DNA of 42,533 nt, taken from assembly GCF_030537745.1 (NCBI RefSeq), contig NZ_JAUNVI010000027.1, forward strand, positions 1 to 42,533, read 5' to 3'. The notes beneath the pieces are model-generated. The model was given only the letters and a program-made list of their open reading frames with translations. It was not told the DNA's origin and searched no databases. Origin of the DNA: Ornithinimicrobium sp. (GTDB taxonomy: Bacteria > Actinomycetota > Actinomycetes > Actinomycetales > Dermatophilaceae). The translations under genes and the position numbers were made by a program. This document shows positions 16,914 through 23,600 of this stretch, piece after piece; position 1 is the first letter of the stretch, and each line of letters opens with the position of its first letter.

Positions 16914-17711
16914 TTAGCGCCAGGGGCTGAAGTCCGGTGCTCGCTTCTCGGCAAAGGCGTTGGCGCCTTCTTTGGCCTCGTCCGACTCCACGAACAGGTC
17001 CAGCCCCGCGAAGGCGATATTGCCCAGGCCCTGCATGTGGTCGGAGTCGGCGTTGAAGCTGGCCTTGAGGAACCGCAGCGCGGTGGGTGAGAGAGCAGAG
17101 ATCTTGCGGGCGTACTCTCGCGCCTTGTCCATCAGCTCCGCCGCCGGGACCACGTCGTTGACCAGGCCCCACCGCTCGGCGGTCTGCGCGTCATACAGGT
17201 CGAGCAGGAACCAGATCTGCCGTGCTCGCTTCTCGCCGACCACCCGAGCCAGGTAGGCGGAACCGAAGCCAGCGTCGAAGGAGCCGACCCGTGGTCCGCT
17301 CTGCCCGAAGCGCGCCGTGTCGGCCGCGATCGACAGGTCGCACAGGACGTGCAGCACGTGGCCGCCGCCGGCCGCGACGCCGTTGACGGCCGCGATGACC
17401 GGCTTGGGCATGTCGCGCATCGCCTGGTGCAGCTGCTGGATCTGGAAGATCCCCCATTCGGTCTGGCCGTAGCTGCCCGTCTCAGCCCGCTCCTTGACGT
17501 CGCCACCGGCGCAGAAAGCCTTCTCGCCGGCCCCGGTCAGGATGACGCACGCGACCTGGCGATCGGCCCACGCGTGCTTGAAGGCGGCGAGGAGCTCGTC
17601 GACGGTGCGTCCTCGGAAGGAGTTGTAGCGTTCGGGGCGGTTGATGGTCACCACCGCCCAGCTCTCCTGCACCTCGTAGGTGATGTCGGTGAAATCTTCG
17701 GGCCTGATCAT
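16914..17711 (-). CDS. Crotonase family MenB/BadI-like hydrolase, ring-cleavage candidate
   Basis: 265 residues. This crotonase-fold CoA enzyme resembles MenB (dihydroxynaphthoyl-CoA synthase) and BadI (2-ketocyclohexanecarboxyl-CoA hydrolase) rather than ordinary enoyl-CoA hydratases. Visible matches are NRPERYNSFRGRTVDEL, the oxyanion loops CAGGD and NGVAAGGGHVL, the GSFDAGFGS active-site segment (143-151), LARVVGEKRARQIW and the C-terminal EGANAFAEKRAPDF. No menaquinone genes adjoin it, while the island needs an enzyme opening a 2-ketocyclohexane-carboxyl-CoA ring, so the BadI-like role is preferred by inference. ATG 17711 has AAGGAG upstream. It is divergent from the SDR-RidA pair, sharing a perfect palindromic operator. 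Confidence 0.82.
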   Translation of the reverse strand: MIRPEDFTDITYEVQESWAVVTINRPERYNSFRGRTVDELLAAFKHAWADRQVACVILTGAGEKAFCAGGDVKERAETGSYGQTEWGIFQIQQLHQAMRDMPKPVIAAVNGVAAGGGHVLHVLCDLSIAADTARFGQSGPRVGSFDAGFGSAYLARVVGEKRARQIWFLLDLYDAQTAERWGLVNDVVPAAELMDKAREYARKISALSPTALRFLKASFNADSDHMQGLGNIAFAGLDLFVESDEAKEGANAFAEKRAPDFSPWR

Positions 17712-17727
17712 CGTGCGCTCCTTGGTG

Positions 17728-17757
17728 TGGGTATGTCGTTATCTTGACGGTCGTCAC
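17728..17757. promoter_or_regulatory. PaaX-type operator 2 between badI-like gene and SDR
   Basis: TGACG-GT-CGTCA at 17745-17756 is the only perfect copy of the palindrome. For the minus-strand gene it forms the -35 (GTGACG), followed by 18 bp and a weak -10 TACCCA (17733-17728). For the plus-strand SDR it lies about 20 bases before a possible leaderless -10, CAAGGT (17767-17772... up to 6 bases before GTG 17779). The SDR-side -10 is tentative. Confidence 0.62.
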
Positions 17758-17778
17758 GGACCGTGGCAAGGTCACAGC

Positions 17779-18546
17779 GTGTCGACACGTGTTTCGCAGC
17801 CGGTCGCCCTGGTCACCGGGGCAGGTAGAGGGATCGGTGCTGGGGCCGCCATAGCGCTCAGCGAGGCGGGGTATGCGGTCGCGCTCACCGCTCGCAGCCG
17901 CGAGCAGCTGGAGGAGACAGCGGCGCGCTGCCCGGGACCCACCCTGGTCCTGCCGGCCGACATGCTCGCCGCCGGCTCCGTCGACGAGCTGCTCGACCTG
18001 GTCGAACGGGAGTGGGCCGCGCCGGAGGTCGTCGTCGCCAACGCCGGCGCCGGGATCTCAGCGTCGGTGGAGAAGACGACCGACGAGCAGTGGGCGCGGA
18101 TGCTGGACCTCAACCTCACCGCACCCTTTCGGCTGCTGCGCCGGACCATCCCGGCGATGAAGTCCGCCGGCCACGGTCGCATCGTCGTCGTGGCCTCAGT
18201 GGCAGCCAAGCTCGGCGAGCCTTATATCTCCGCTTACACGGCGAGCAAGCACGGGGTGCTCGGGTTGGTCCGTTCAGCGGCGATGGAGCTCGCGCGGACC
18301 GGTGTCACCGTCAACGCGGTCTGCCCCGGCTACGTCGACACCCCGATGACCGAGGCGACCCTGCAGGGCATCGTCGACAAGACCGGCCGCAGCCTCTCCG
18401 AGGCCCGCGCGGCGCTCGAGGCCAAGCAGCCCATCAACCGGCTCATCACGGTCGAGGAGGTCGTCGAGGCCATTGTGACCTGCGTGCGCAACGGTGGCAT
18501 GAGTGGACAAGGAATCAATGTCGACGGAGGAGGGCTCCAGTCATGA
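17779..18546 (+). CDS. SDR family oxidoreductase, 3-hydroxyacyl-CoA/ring-alcohol dehydrogenase candidate
   Basis: 255 residues, GTG start; upstream codons in the same frame run through the operator, so they are excluded. Classical SDR: cofactor loop TGAGRGIGAG, NAGAG, catalytic Ser in VVVASVAAK, and YTASK with Tyr and Lys. C-terminal VDGGGLQS is standard. It overlaps the RidA-family gene by 4 bases (ATGA), so the two are co-translated. In the proposed pathway it could reduce the 5-oxo group of the dearomatised ring or act in later beta-oxidation. Which SDR does which step cannot be decided from sequence. Confidence 0.85.
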   Translation: MSTRVSQPVALVTGAGRGIGAGAAIALSEAGYAVALTARSREQLEETAARCPGPTLVLPADMLAAGSVDELLDLVEREWAAPEVVVANAGAGISASVEKTTDEQWARMLDLNLTAPFRLLRRTIPAMKSAGHGRIVVVASVAAKLGEPYISAYTASKHGVLGLVRSAAMELARTGVTVNAVCPGYVDTPMTEATLQGIVDKTGRSLSEARAALEAKQPINRLITVEEVVEAIVTCVRNGGMSGQGINVDGGGLQS

Positions 18547-18941
18547 TCGAACGCGTCAACCCGCCCGAGCTGGGCGAGCCACGAGGCTTCAGCAACGCCG
18601 TCGTCGGGACCGGGACGGTGGTCTTCCTGGCCGGGCAGACCGCGCTGAACCGCGAGGGGGTGATCGTCGGCGAGACCGTCGTCGAGCAGTTCGAGAAGGC
18701 GCTGAGCAACCTGCTGGCCTCGCTGGCCGCCGCTGGCGGCACGCCTGCCGACCTGGCCAGCCTGACGGTCTACATCGTGGACATGGACGACTACAAGGCC
18801 AACGGCCGCGAGATCGGTCGGGTCTGGAAGCGGCTCATGGGCACCGACTATCCGGCGATGGCCGGCATTGGTGTCTCCCGTCTCTGGGACGTCGAGGCGC
18901 TGGTCGAGGTCCAGGGTATGGCGGTCCTGCCCTCCGCCTGA
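18543..18941 (+). CDS. RidA/YjgF-family protein lacking the catalytic Arg, enamine deaminase candidate
   Basis: 132 residues with the full RidA (YER057c/UK114) fold pattern: FSNAVVGTGTVVFLAGQTALN, a central helix FEKALSNLLASLAAAGG, LTVYIVDMDDY, and a C-terminal VEVQGMAVLP strand. Canonical RidA hydrolyses enamines/imines using an Arg in the PAR motif near the C-terminus. Here that position is Met106 (YPAMAGIG). It thus belongs with the Arg-lacking Rid relatives, whose chemistry differs or is unknown. The neighbours supply a striking candidate substrate, the 2-amino-cyclohexene-carboxyl-CoA enamine made by 2-aminobenzoyl-CoA monooxygenase/reductase. That assignment is inference. Confidence 0.85.
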   Translation: MIERVNPPELGEPRGFSNAVVGTGTVVFLAGQTALNREGVIVGETVVEQFEKALSNLLASLAAAGGTPADLASLTVYIVDMDDYKANGREIGRVWKRLMGTDYPAMAGIGVSRLWDVEALVEVQGMAVLPSA

Positions 18942-18963
18942 GCGGTCAGCGGCTGGGTGCGCC

Positions 18964-19563
18964 CTAGCCGGTCGCCAGGTGGTGACTGGGTGGCTCGTCC
19001 AGGCCGTCGTTGGCCTGCCGTGCCAGCACATAGAGCAGGTCGGAGACCCTGTTGAGGTAGACCAACGGCCAGCGGTGGGCATCGGCGCCCTCTGCCGTCC
19101 CGGTCAGGGGATCCGGTCCGGCCCCCGGACCACGGCATCCGACGAGTTGGCGCTCGGCGCGTCGCACGATGGTGCGCCCCAGGTCGATGGCCGCTGAGCC
19201 GAGGCTCTCGCCCGGCACCACGAAGACCGGTCGGAGCGGTTGCTCGGCGACCAAGGTGTCGATGAGGGCCTCGATGTCGGCGACCATGCCGCTGGTCACC
19301 AGCGAGACACCGGCGACCAGCTGATCGCGGGCCCGCGGGTTGCTGGCGATGTCGGCGCCCACCACGAAGAGCTCCCGCTGCACGCGCAGGATCTGCTCAC
19401 GCAACTGCCGGTGCGACAGGCTGGCCCGGGCCAGGCCGAGCGCTGCCACCGCCTCATCGAGGGTGCCGACGACCGCGACGAGGTCATCGGCCTTGGAGAC
19501 CCGTCCGCCGAACAGCAGCCCGGTGCTGCCATCGTCCCCCAGTCGGGTGTAGACCCGGCTCAT
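18964..19563 (-). CDS. PduO-type cob(I)alamin adenosyltransferase
   Basis: 199 residues. It transfers the 5'-deoxyadenosyl group from ATP to cob(I)alamin, making coenzyme B12. Signature elements are VYTRLGDDGSTGLLFGG at the N-terminus (ATP binding), RAERQLV in the middle-to-C-terminal region and LNRVSDLLYVLARQAN. ATG 19563 overlaps the previous gene's stop by 4 bases. It is last in a minus-strand trio with the reductase and DsbA-like genes. Its presence matches the adenosylcobalamin-type mutase encoded at the end of the island. The reductase before it could reduce cobalamin, a guess from position. Confidence 0.88.
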   Translation of the reverse strand: MSRVYTRLGDDGSTGLLFGGRVSKADDLVAVVGTLDEAVAALGLARASLSHRQLREQILRVQRELFVVGADIASNPRARDQLVAGVSLVTSGMVADIEALIDTLVAEQPLRPVFVVPGESLGSAAIDLGRTIVRRAERQLVGCRGPGAGPDPLTGTAEGADAHRWPLVYLNRVSDLLYVLARQANDGLDEPPSHHLATG

Positions 19564-20366
19564 CGGGCACGCTCCGTCGGCTCCGGCGCGGCCGTGCCCC
19601 AGGGCGTGGGGTCGGCGAAGAACTCCTCGCCGTGCACGGCCGCCCGAGCTGCGCCCAGGTCGAGCGCGGCCCGGGAGGCATCCGAGACGAAGTCCCCGGG
19701 GCCTGCGGTGAAGACTTCCCATCCCGACAGGTCCGGCTCCGGCAGGAGGCTCGCGAGGCATTCGGGCAGTCGTGGCGCACGCGGCTCGCCACGGGGCCGG
19801 GTCAGGAGGTAGCGGTAGTCGAAGCGGGCGTGCTGACTGGCCAGCCGCAGGTAGCGCGCCCGGTCGATGACGTCCGCCCGGGTCCGCCCGGAGAAGATCA
19901 GGGTGACCGGCCGGCTGCCGGTCAGCAGCTCCTGGGCCAGCGCCGCCAGCGGCGCTAAGCCCGACCCGGCGGCCAGCAGGAGGACCGGACCGTCGTGCGC
20001 GTCCGAGAGGGTGAAGGTGCCGAACGGGCCGCTGACCGCGACCTCGTCGCCGGGCCGCAGGTCGTCGTGCGCCCACGTGCTGGTCCGGCCCGCCCCGTAA
20101 CGGGTGATCAGTAGACGCAACCACCGGTCTTGCCGCGGTGCGTTGGCGATGGAGTAGGAGCGCTCGGGCAGCCGGTGGTCGACGTCGCTGAGCAGGAGGT
20201 ACTGTCCCGCGACGTGCTGCAGGCTCGCCGCGGCCGGCGCCAGCACGAGGTCGCGGACGACGGGCGTGGCGCTGTGGGCGGCGATCACCCGGTAGGAGAC
20301 CTCCTCCCACGAGTCGGCCCAGACAGAGAGGCTCTCTCGGGGAGAGGCGTCTGCCGGACTGCTCAT
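19560..20366 (-). CDS. FAD/NAD(P)-binding oxidoreductase, ferredoxin reductase-like
   Basis: 268 residues. It has the ferredoxin-NADP reductase-like two-domain layout: FAD domain with RSYSIANAP (the RxYS motif) and VAVSGPFGTF, then the NAD(P) domain starting LLLAAGSGLAPLAALAQEL. No 2Fe-2S domain is attached, so it needs a separate partner; the 7Fe ferredoxin two genes away is one possibility. ATG 20366 shares its A with the stop of the DsbA-like gene (TGATG), indicating translational coupling. It could feed electrons to ferredoxin or reduce cobalamin for the adenosyltransferase encoded next. Both roles are inferred from neighbours. Confidence 0.8.
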   Translation of the reverse strand: MSSPADASPRESLSVWADSWEEVSYRVIAAHSATPVVRDLVLAPAAASLQHVAGQYLLLSDVDHRLPERSYSIANAPRQDRWLRLLITRYGAGRTSTWAHDDLRPGDEVAVSGPFGTFTLSDAHDGPVLLLAAGSGLAPLAALAQELLTGSRPVTLIFSGRTRADVIDRARYLRLASQHARFDYRYLLTRPRGEPRAPRLPECLASLLPEPDLSGWEVFTAGPGDFVSDASRAALDLGAARAAVHGEEFFADPTPWGTAAPEPTERAR

Positions 20367-21001
20367 CAGGAGGTCACCGCGGCCAGGGCATCCAGAGAGC
20401 TCAGCGCGGCAACTCCCGTGGGACTGCCGGAAGGACCGTCGAGGGTAAGCCCGACAGGCGTGCCGAGCGCAAGCCATTCCTGCTGCCAGCGGTGGACCAG
20501 CCGGTAGGCGCCGGTCGTGACGGGTGAGCGCTGGGGGGAGACGGCATACCCCCAGTCCTGGATCGGGTCGAAGGTGCGCCGACCCTTGGCGAAGGCGGGC
20601 GGCACGAGACGGCGCAGCACCTCCGGCTGGCCGATGTCCTGGCCCTCCATCCAGTAGGCCCGCAGCAGCAGGCCCCGCACTTCGTCGGCGACCCCGGCCA
20701 GGTAGGCCTCGGCATACACGGCCGTCGCTGAGCCAGGGTGCGGCAGCAGGCGCGGAGCCTGCTCCGGCAGCACCTCACCGGGCAGCAGGTGGTCCCGGAG
20801 CCGGTCCAACTCCTCCTGCCGGTTGGCCACGGCTCTGCTGTCCAGGGGTATGCCGATCTCCGGCATCGTCGGGCGGAAACTGACTGCGCGCCAGTCCGGT
20901 GCGGGCAGCCCCGCGGCACCGAGGCGGTCCAGGCGCTGACTGGCCAGCAGGGCGAGCGGGGAGGTGAAGTCTGCGTAGATCGCGTCGGAGGGGGTGTCCA
21001 T
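20366..21001 (-). CDS. DsbA/HCCA-isomerase-fold protein without active-site cysteines
   Basis: 211 residues. The opening DAIYADFTSPLALLASQRLDRL aligns with the YxDFxCPWCY start of DsbA-like and 2-hydroxychromene-2-carboxylate isomerase-like proteins, but the CPWC site reads SPLA, so it cannot act as a thiol oxidoreductase. The middle inserted helical domain (about 70-150) is present. ATG 21001 has GAGGAC upstream; a GTG at 21022 is also in frame. It heads a minus-strand trio with the reductase and adenosyltransferase and is divergent from the ferredoxin gene. Role unknown; GST-kappa-like or isomerase chemistry is possible. Confidence 0.72.
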   Translation of the reverse strand: MDTPSDAIYADFTSPLALLASQRLDRLGAAGLPAPDWRAVSFRPTMPEIGIPLDSRAVANRQEELDRLRDHLLPGEVLPEQAPRLLPHPGSATAVYAEAYLAGVADEVRGLLLRAYWMEGQDIGQPEVLRRLVPPAFAKGRRTFDPIQDWGYAVSPQRSPVTTGAYRLVHRWQQEWLALGTPVGLTLDGPSGSPTGVAALSSLDALAAVTS

Positions 21002-21055
21002 GGTGTCCTCTGGGCCGGTCACCCGAGTGGCGGGCGAGAGATGGGAGTGTCGGCC

Positions 21056-21091
21056 CTTGTTATTACAGCATTTATAGTGAAAACTAACAAG
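21056..21091. promoter_or_regulatory. AT-rich dyad and shared TTACAG-N8-GTGA element before ferredoxin
   Basis: CTTGTTA (21056-21062) and TAACAAG (21085-21091) are perfect 7-bp inverted arms in an unusually AT-rich stretch. Inside are TTACAG (21063-21068), 8 bases, GTGA (21077-21080), the same spaced element seen before the SufR-like gene. TATAGT (21073-21078) is a strong -10 for the ferredoxin gene; the divergent DsbA-like gene would use the other strand. Confidence 0.55.
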
Positions 21092-21127
21092 AGTCCGGAC
21101 GCCAACCCTTCCCAGGAGATCAGCACC

Positions 21128-21472
21128 ATGACCTACGTGATCGCCCAGCCGTGCGTCGATGTGATGGACCGCTCGTGCGTCGAGGAGTGTCCGGTCGACT
21201 GCATCTACGAGGGCGAGCGATCGCTATACATCCACCCCGATGAGTGCGTGGACTGCGGTGCCTGCGAGCCGGTGTGCCCCGTGGAGGCGATCTACTACGA
21301 GGACGACCTGCCCGAGGAGTTCGAGCCCTACCTCAAGGACAACGCGGACTTCTTCTTCCAGACTCTCCCCGGCCGGGACGAGCCCATCGACTCCCCCGGG
21401 GGAGCGGCCAAAATCGGGGCCTACCACGTCGACACCGTCCTGGTCGCCGCGGTGGCGCCGCAGGTCCCCTAG
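21128..21472 (+). CDS. fdxA: 7Fe ferredoxin (3Fe-4S/4Fe-4S), FdxA type
   Basis: 114 residues, the usual length for actinobacterial FdxA. It starts MTYVIAQPCVDVMDRSCVEECPVDCIYEG, giving the 3Fe-4S ligands, followed by the complete 4Fe-4S motif CVDCGACEPVCP. The acidic C-terminal tail with DNADFFFQTLPG is typical. ATG 21128 has CAGGAGATC upstream. It is a small cytosolic electron carrier, possibly serving monooxygenase or cobalamin reduction in the island through the neighbouring reductase. Its promoter shares an element with the SufR-like regulator gene. Confidence 0.93.
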   Translation: MTYVIAQPCVDVMDRSCVEECPVDCIYEGERSLYIHPDECVDCGACEPVCPVEAIYYEDDLPEEFEPYLKDNADFFFQTLPGRDEPIDSPGGAAKIGAYHVDTVLVAAVAPQVP

Positions 21473-21478
21473 CGCTCG

Positions 21479-22183
21479 TTAGCGCTGGTCGGCCGTGAGG
21501 TGCGCTATGCAGCGTCGCGGTCGAACGAACGGGTCGAGCCGTTGCACGCCGACGGGGGAGTCGCGGGCGAGCAAGGCCCCTTCCATCAGTCCCAGGTGCA
21601 GTGCGCAGACGACGTCGCGGTGCTCGCGGGCGGCCTCGTAGAAGGGGCAGTGCTGCATCCAGATCTCCTGCGGCGCTCCAGGACTCCCGCTCTGGACCAG
21701 CTCAGGCTGGAAGCCGACGTCGGTCAGCAAGGTCAGCAACTCCGCGACCGGCTGGTCGCAGTCGTTGTCTTTGTCGTTGTCGCGCACGGGGCCATCGCGC
21801 CTCTGCGGCTCTGCCATCTCCAGCCGCCCCCAGGCGACGCCTGCCACCCGCGCGCTCGCGCCGGGATCCGGCACGCCGGTAGCCACGACGCCGGCCAGCA
21901 TCCGTGCGAGCACGCCATAGTTACGTTCTCGCACGGGTGCTGAACGCAGATAGGAGATGCGGGGGCGTCCGGGCCCGGTCGGCGGCTCGGTCGTCTGGGT
22001 GACCTCGCCGTCGGCGAGGAGACGCGCCAGGTGGAAGCGCACCGTGTTGGGATGGAGCTCGAGCGAGGCAGCCAGCTCCGCGACCCCCACCCCGACACGG
22101 TCAGGAGCGCCCTCCACCTCGCGCAGCACCGCTTCCCGGCGCTCGCCGGCCCGGCGCATATCGCCTGCGTTGATGCTGGACAT
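21479..22183 (-). CDS. SufR-like Fe-S-sensing helix-turn-helix repressor
   Basis: 234 residues. An N-terminal winged helix (about 15-65, VAELAASLELHPNTVRFHLARLLADGEV) is followed by a C-terminal domain with the pattern CPFYEAAREH (Cys179), VVCALHLGL (Cys193) and RRCIAHL (Cys225). Cys142 lies in the linker. This spacing resembles SufR-type ArsR-like regulators that bind an Fe-S cluster. No suf genes are in the window, so the target is likely local: the ferredoxin gene and its own promoter share TTACAG-N8-GTGA. ATG 22183 is preceded by TATCCT and exactly 6 bases, indicating a leaderless transcript. It converges with the ferredoxin gene 6 bases away. Confidence 0.83.
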   Translation of the reverse strand: MSSINAGDMRRAGERREAVLREVEGAPDRVGVGVAELAASLELHPNTVRFHLARLLADGEVTQTTEPPTGPGRPRISYLRSAPVRERNYGVLARMLAGVVATGVPDPGASARVAGVAWGRLEMAEPQRRDGPVRDNDKDNDCDQPVAELLTLLTDVGFQPELVQSGSPGAPQEIWMQHCPFYEAAREHRDVVCALHLGLMEGALLARDSPVGVQRLDPFVRPRRCIAHLTADQR

Positions 22184-22212
22184 TTTTACAGGATACGTGG
22201 TGACAACCGTCG
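22184..22212 (-). promoter_or_regulatory. Leaderless promoter and operators of the SufR-like gene
   Basis: On the minus strand TATCCT (22195-22190) precedes ATG 22183 by 6 bases. On the plus strand TTACAG (22186-22191), 8 bases, GTGA (22200-22203) repeats the ferredoxin element. TGACAACCGTCG (22201-22212) matches the PaaX-type operator at 10 of 12 positions, a weak sixth copy. Confidence 0.5.
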
Positions 22213-22290
22213 CTGCCATCGCTACCGCCGACGCTCTCGTGGTCGGCCCGTCGCCCACCGCGGCCCTGGACGTCACGATTGGGTCACCCT

Positions 22291-22333
22291 CTGTGTCGTG
22301 TTGTAGACGGGCGACACAGAAACGGCATAAGGT
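22291..22333 (+). promoter_or_regulatory. ABC importer promoter with PaaX-type operator and 8-bp dyad
   Basis: -35 TAGACG (22304-22309), 18 bp, -10 TAAGGT (22328-22333). AGACG-GG-CGACA (22305-22316) is a diverged copy of the island operator at the same place in the promoter. Independently, CTGTGTCG (22291-22298) and CGACACAG (22312-22319) are perfect 8-bp inverted arms across the -35. In the leader a GCGGC/GCCGC hairpin precedes the ribosome site. Confidence 0.55.
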
Positions 22334-22387
22334 TTCGGACGAAGGCGGCGCGATGCCGCGCCCGTGGACCCCAGGAAGGCCCTTGCG

Positions 22388-23569
22388 ATGAACTCTCGCT
22401 CGACATACCTGCTCGCTCTCGCCGCCACCGGCGCCCTCGTCCTGAGCGGGTGTGGCGGAGGCACTCTTGGGGGAGACGAGACGACGTCCGACGGACCCAT
22501 CAAGATCGGCGTCCTGGTCCCGCAGTCCGGGGTGTACAAGTCTCTGGGCGACGACATGCTGGCCGGCTTCCAGGTCTACCTGGAGGAGCACGACAACAAG
22601 CTGGGCGGGGCTGACGTCGAGGTGGTGCTCGCCGACGAGGGGGAGACGGCAGACTCCGGCAAGGCCGCCGCGGACAAGCTCGTCAAGCAGGACAAGGTCA
22701 CCGTCGTCACCGGCGTGGTCAGCTCGGCCGTGATGAACGGCGTCGCCGACCTCTTCGAGACGAGCAAGATCCCGCTGGTCGGCTCCAACGCCTCCCCGAC
22801 GACCCTGACCGACGCGACCTACATCTGGCGCACCTCCTACGTCAATGACGAGCCAGGAGAGGCGCTGGGCAAGTATGTCGCCGAGAACGTCGACGGCGGT
22901 GTCTACTTCCTCGCGGCCGACTACCAGGCCGGCAAGGACGAGGTCGAGGGCTTCAAGAAGACGTTCGAGCCCGCTGGCGGCGAGATCGTCGATGAGGTCT
23001 ACACGCCGTTCCCGGCGACGAGCAACTACCAGCCTTTCCTGGCCAACGCCAAGTCTTCGGGCGCCAAGGCCCTGTTCTCCTTCTACGCTGGCGGCGCCGC
23101 GGTGGAGTTTGTCAAGCAGTACGACCAGTTCGGGCTCAAGGGCGAGATCGCTCACTACAGCGCCGGCTTCCTGACCGAGGGCGGCGTCCTCAACGGCCAG
23201 GGACCTGCGGCCGAGGGCACCTTCACCTCGATGAACTACAACTACGACCTCGACAACGAGCTCAACAAAGCCTTCGTCGAGGCCTACCAGGCCAAGACCG
23301 ACCGCACTCCGACGACCTACGCGATGGCCTCCTATGACGCGGCCAAGGTGCTCGACCTGGCGATCAAGGAGGCCGGCGGCAAGGCTGACCCGGAGGCCAT
23401 CAACACCGCCATCGGCAAGATCACGGAGATCGAGTCGCCGCGCGGCACGTGGACCTGGTCCGACATGGGCACCCCCGTGCAGATGTGGTATCTCCGCGAG
23501 GTCAAGGACGTCGACGGCAAGCTGGCTAACGTCGTCATCCAGGAGCTCGGCAAGCTCGGCGACAACTGA
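22388..23569 (+). CDS. ABC transporter substrate-binding lipoprotein, LivK type
   Basis: 393 residues. A lipoprotein signal with LALAATGALVLSGCGGG (lipobox LSGC) anchors it outside the membrane. The mature part is a Peripla_BP_6 (branched-chain amino acid/aromatic acid) binding protein: IKIGVLVPQSGVYKSLGDDM, VVTGVVSSAVMNGVADLFE, LVGSNASPTTLTD, and C-terminal GTWTWSDMGTP. ATG 22388 with AGGAAGG upstream is chosen over GTG 22364. First gene of a five-gene importer operon. The island context suggests an aromatic acid such as anthranilate or an indolic acid as ligand. The promoter carries a PaaX-type site. Confidence 0.9.
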   Translation: MNSRSTYLLALAATGALVLSGCGGGTLGGDETTSDGPIKIGVLVPQSGVYKSLGDDMLAGFQVYLEEHDNKLGGADVEVVLADEGETADSGKAAADKLVKQDKVTVVTGVVSSAVMNGVADLFETSKIPLVGSNASPTTLTDATYIWRTSYVNDEPGEALGKYVAENVDGGVYFLAADYQAGKDEVEGFKKTFEPAGGEIVDEVYTPFPATSNYQPFLANAKSSGAKALFSFYAGGAAVEFVKQYDQFGLKGEIAHYSAGFLTEGGVLNGQGPAAEGTFTSMNYNYDLDNELNKAFVEAYQAKTDRTPTTYAMASYDAAKVLDLAIKEAGGKADPEAINTAIGKITEIESPRGTWTWSDMGTPVQMWYLREVKDVDGKLANVVIQELGKLGDN

Positions 23570-23600
23570 GGCGACCGATGACGCACCCTGACCGGGCCTC

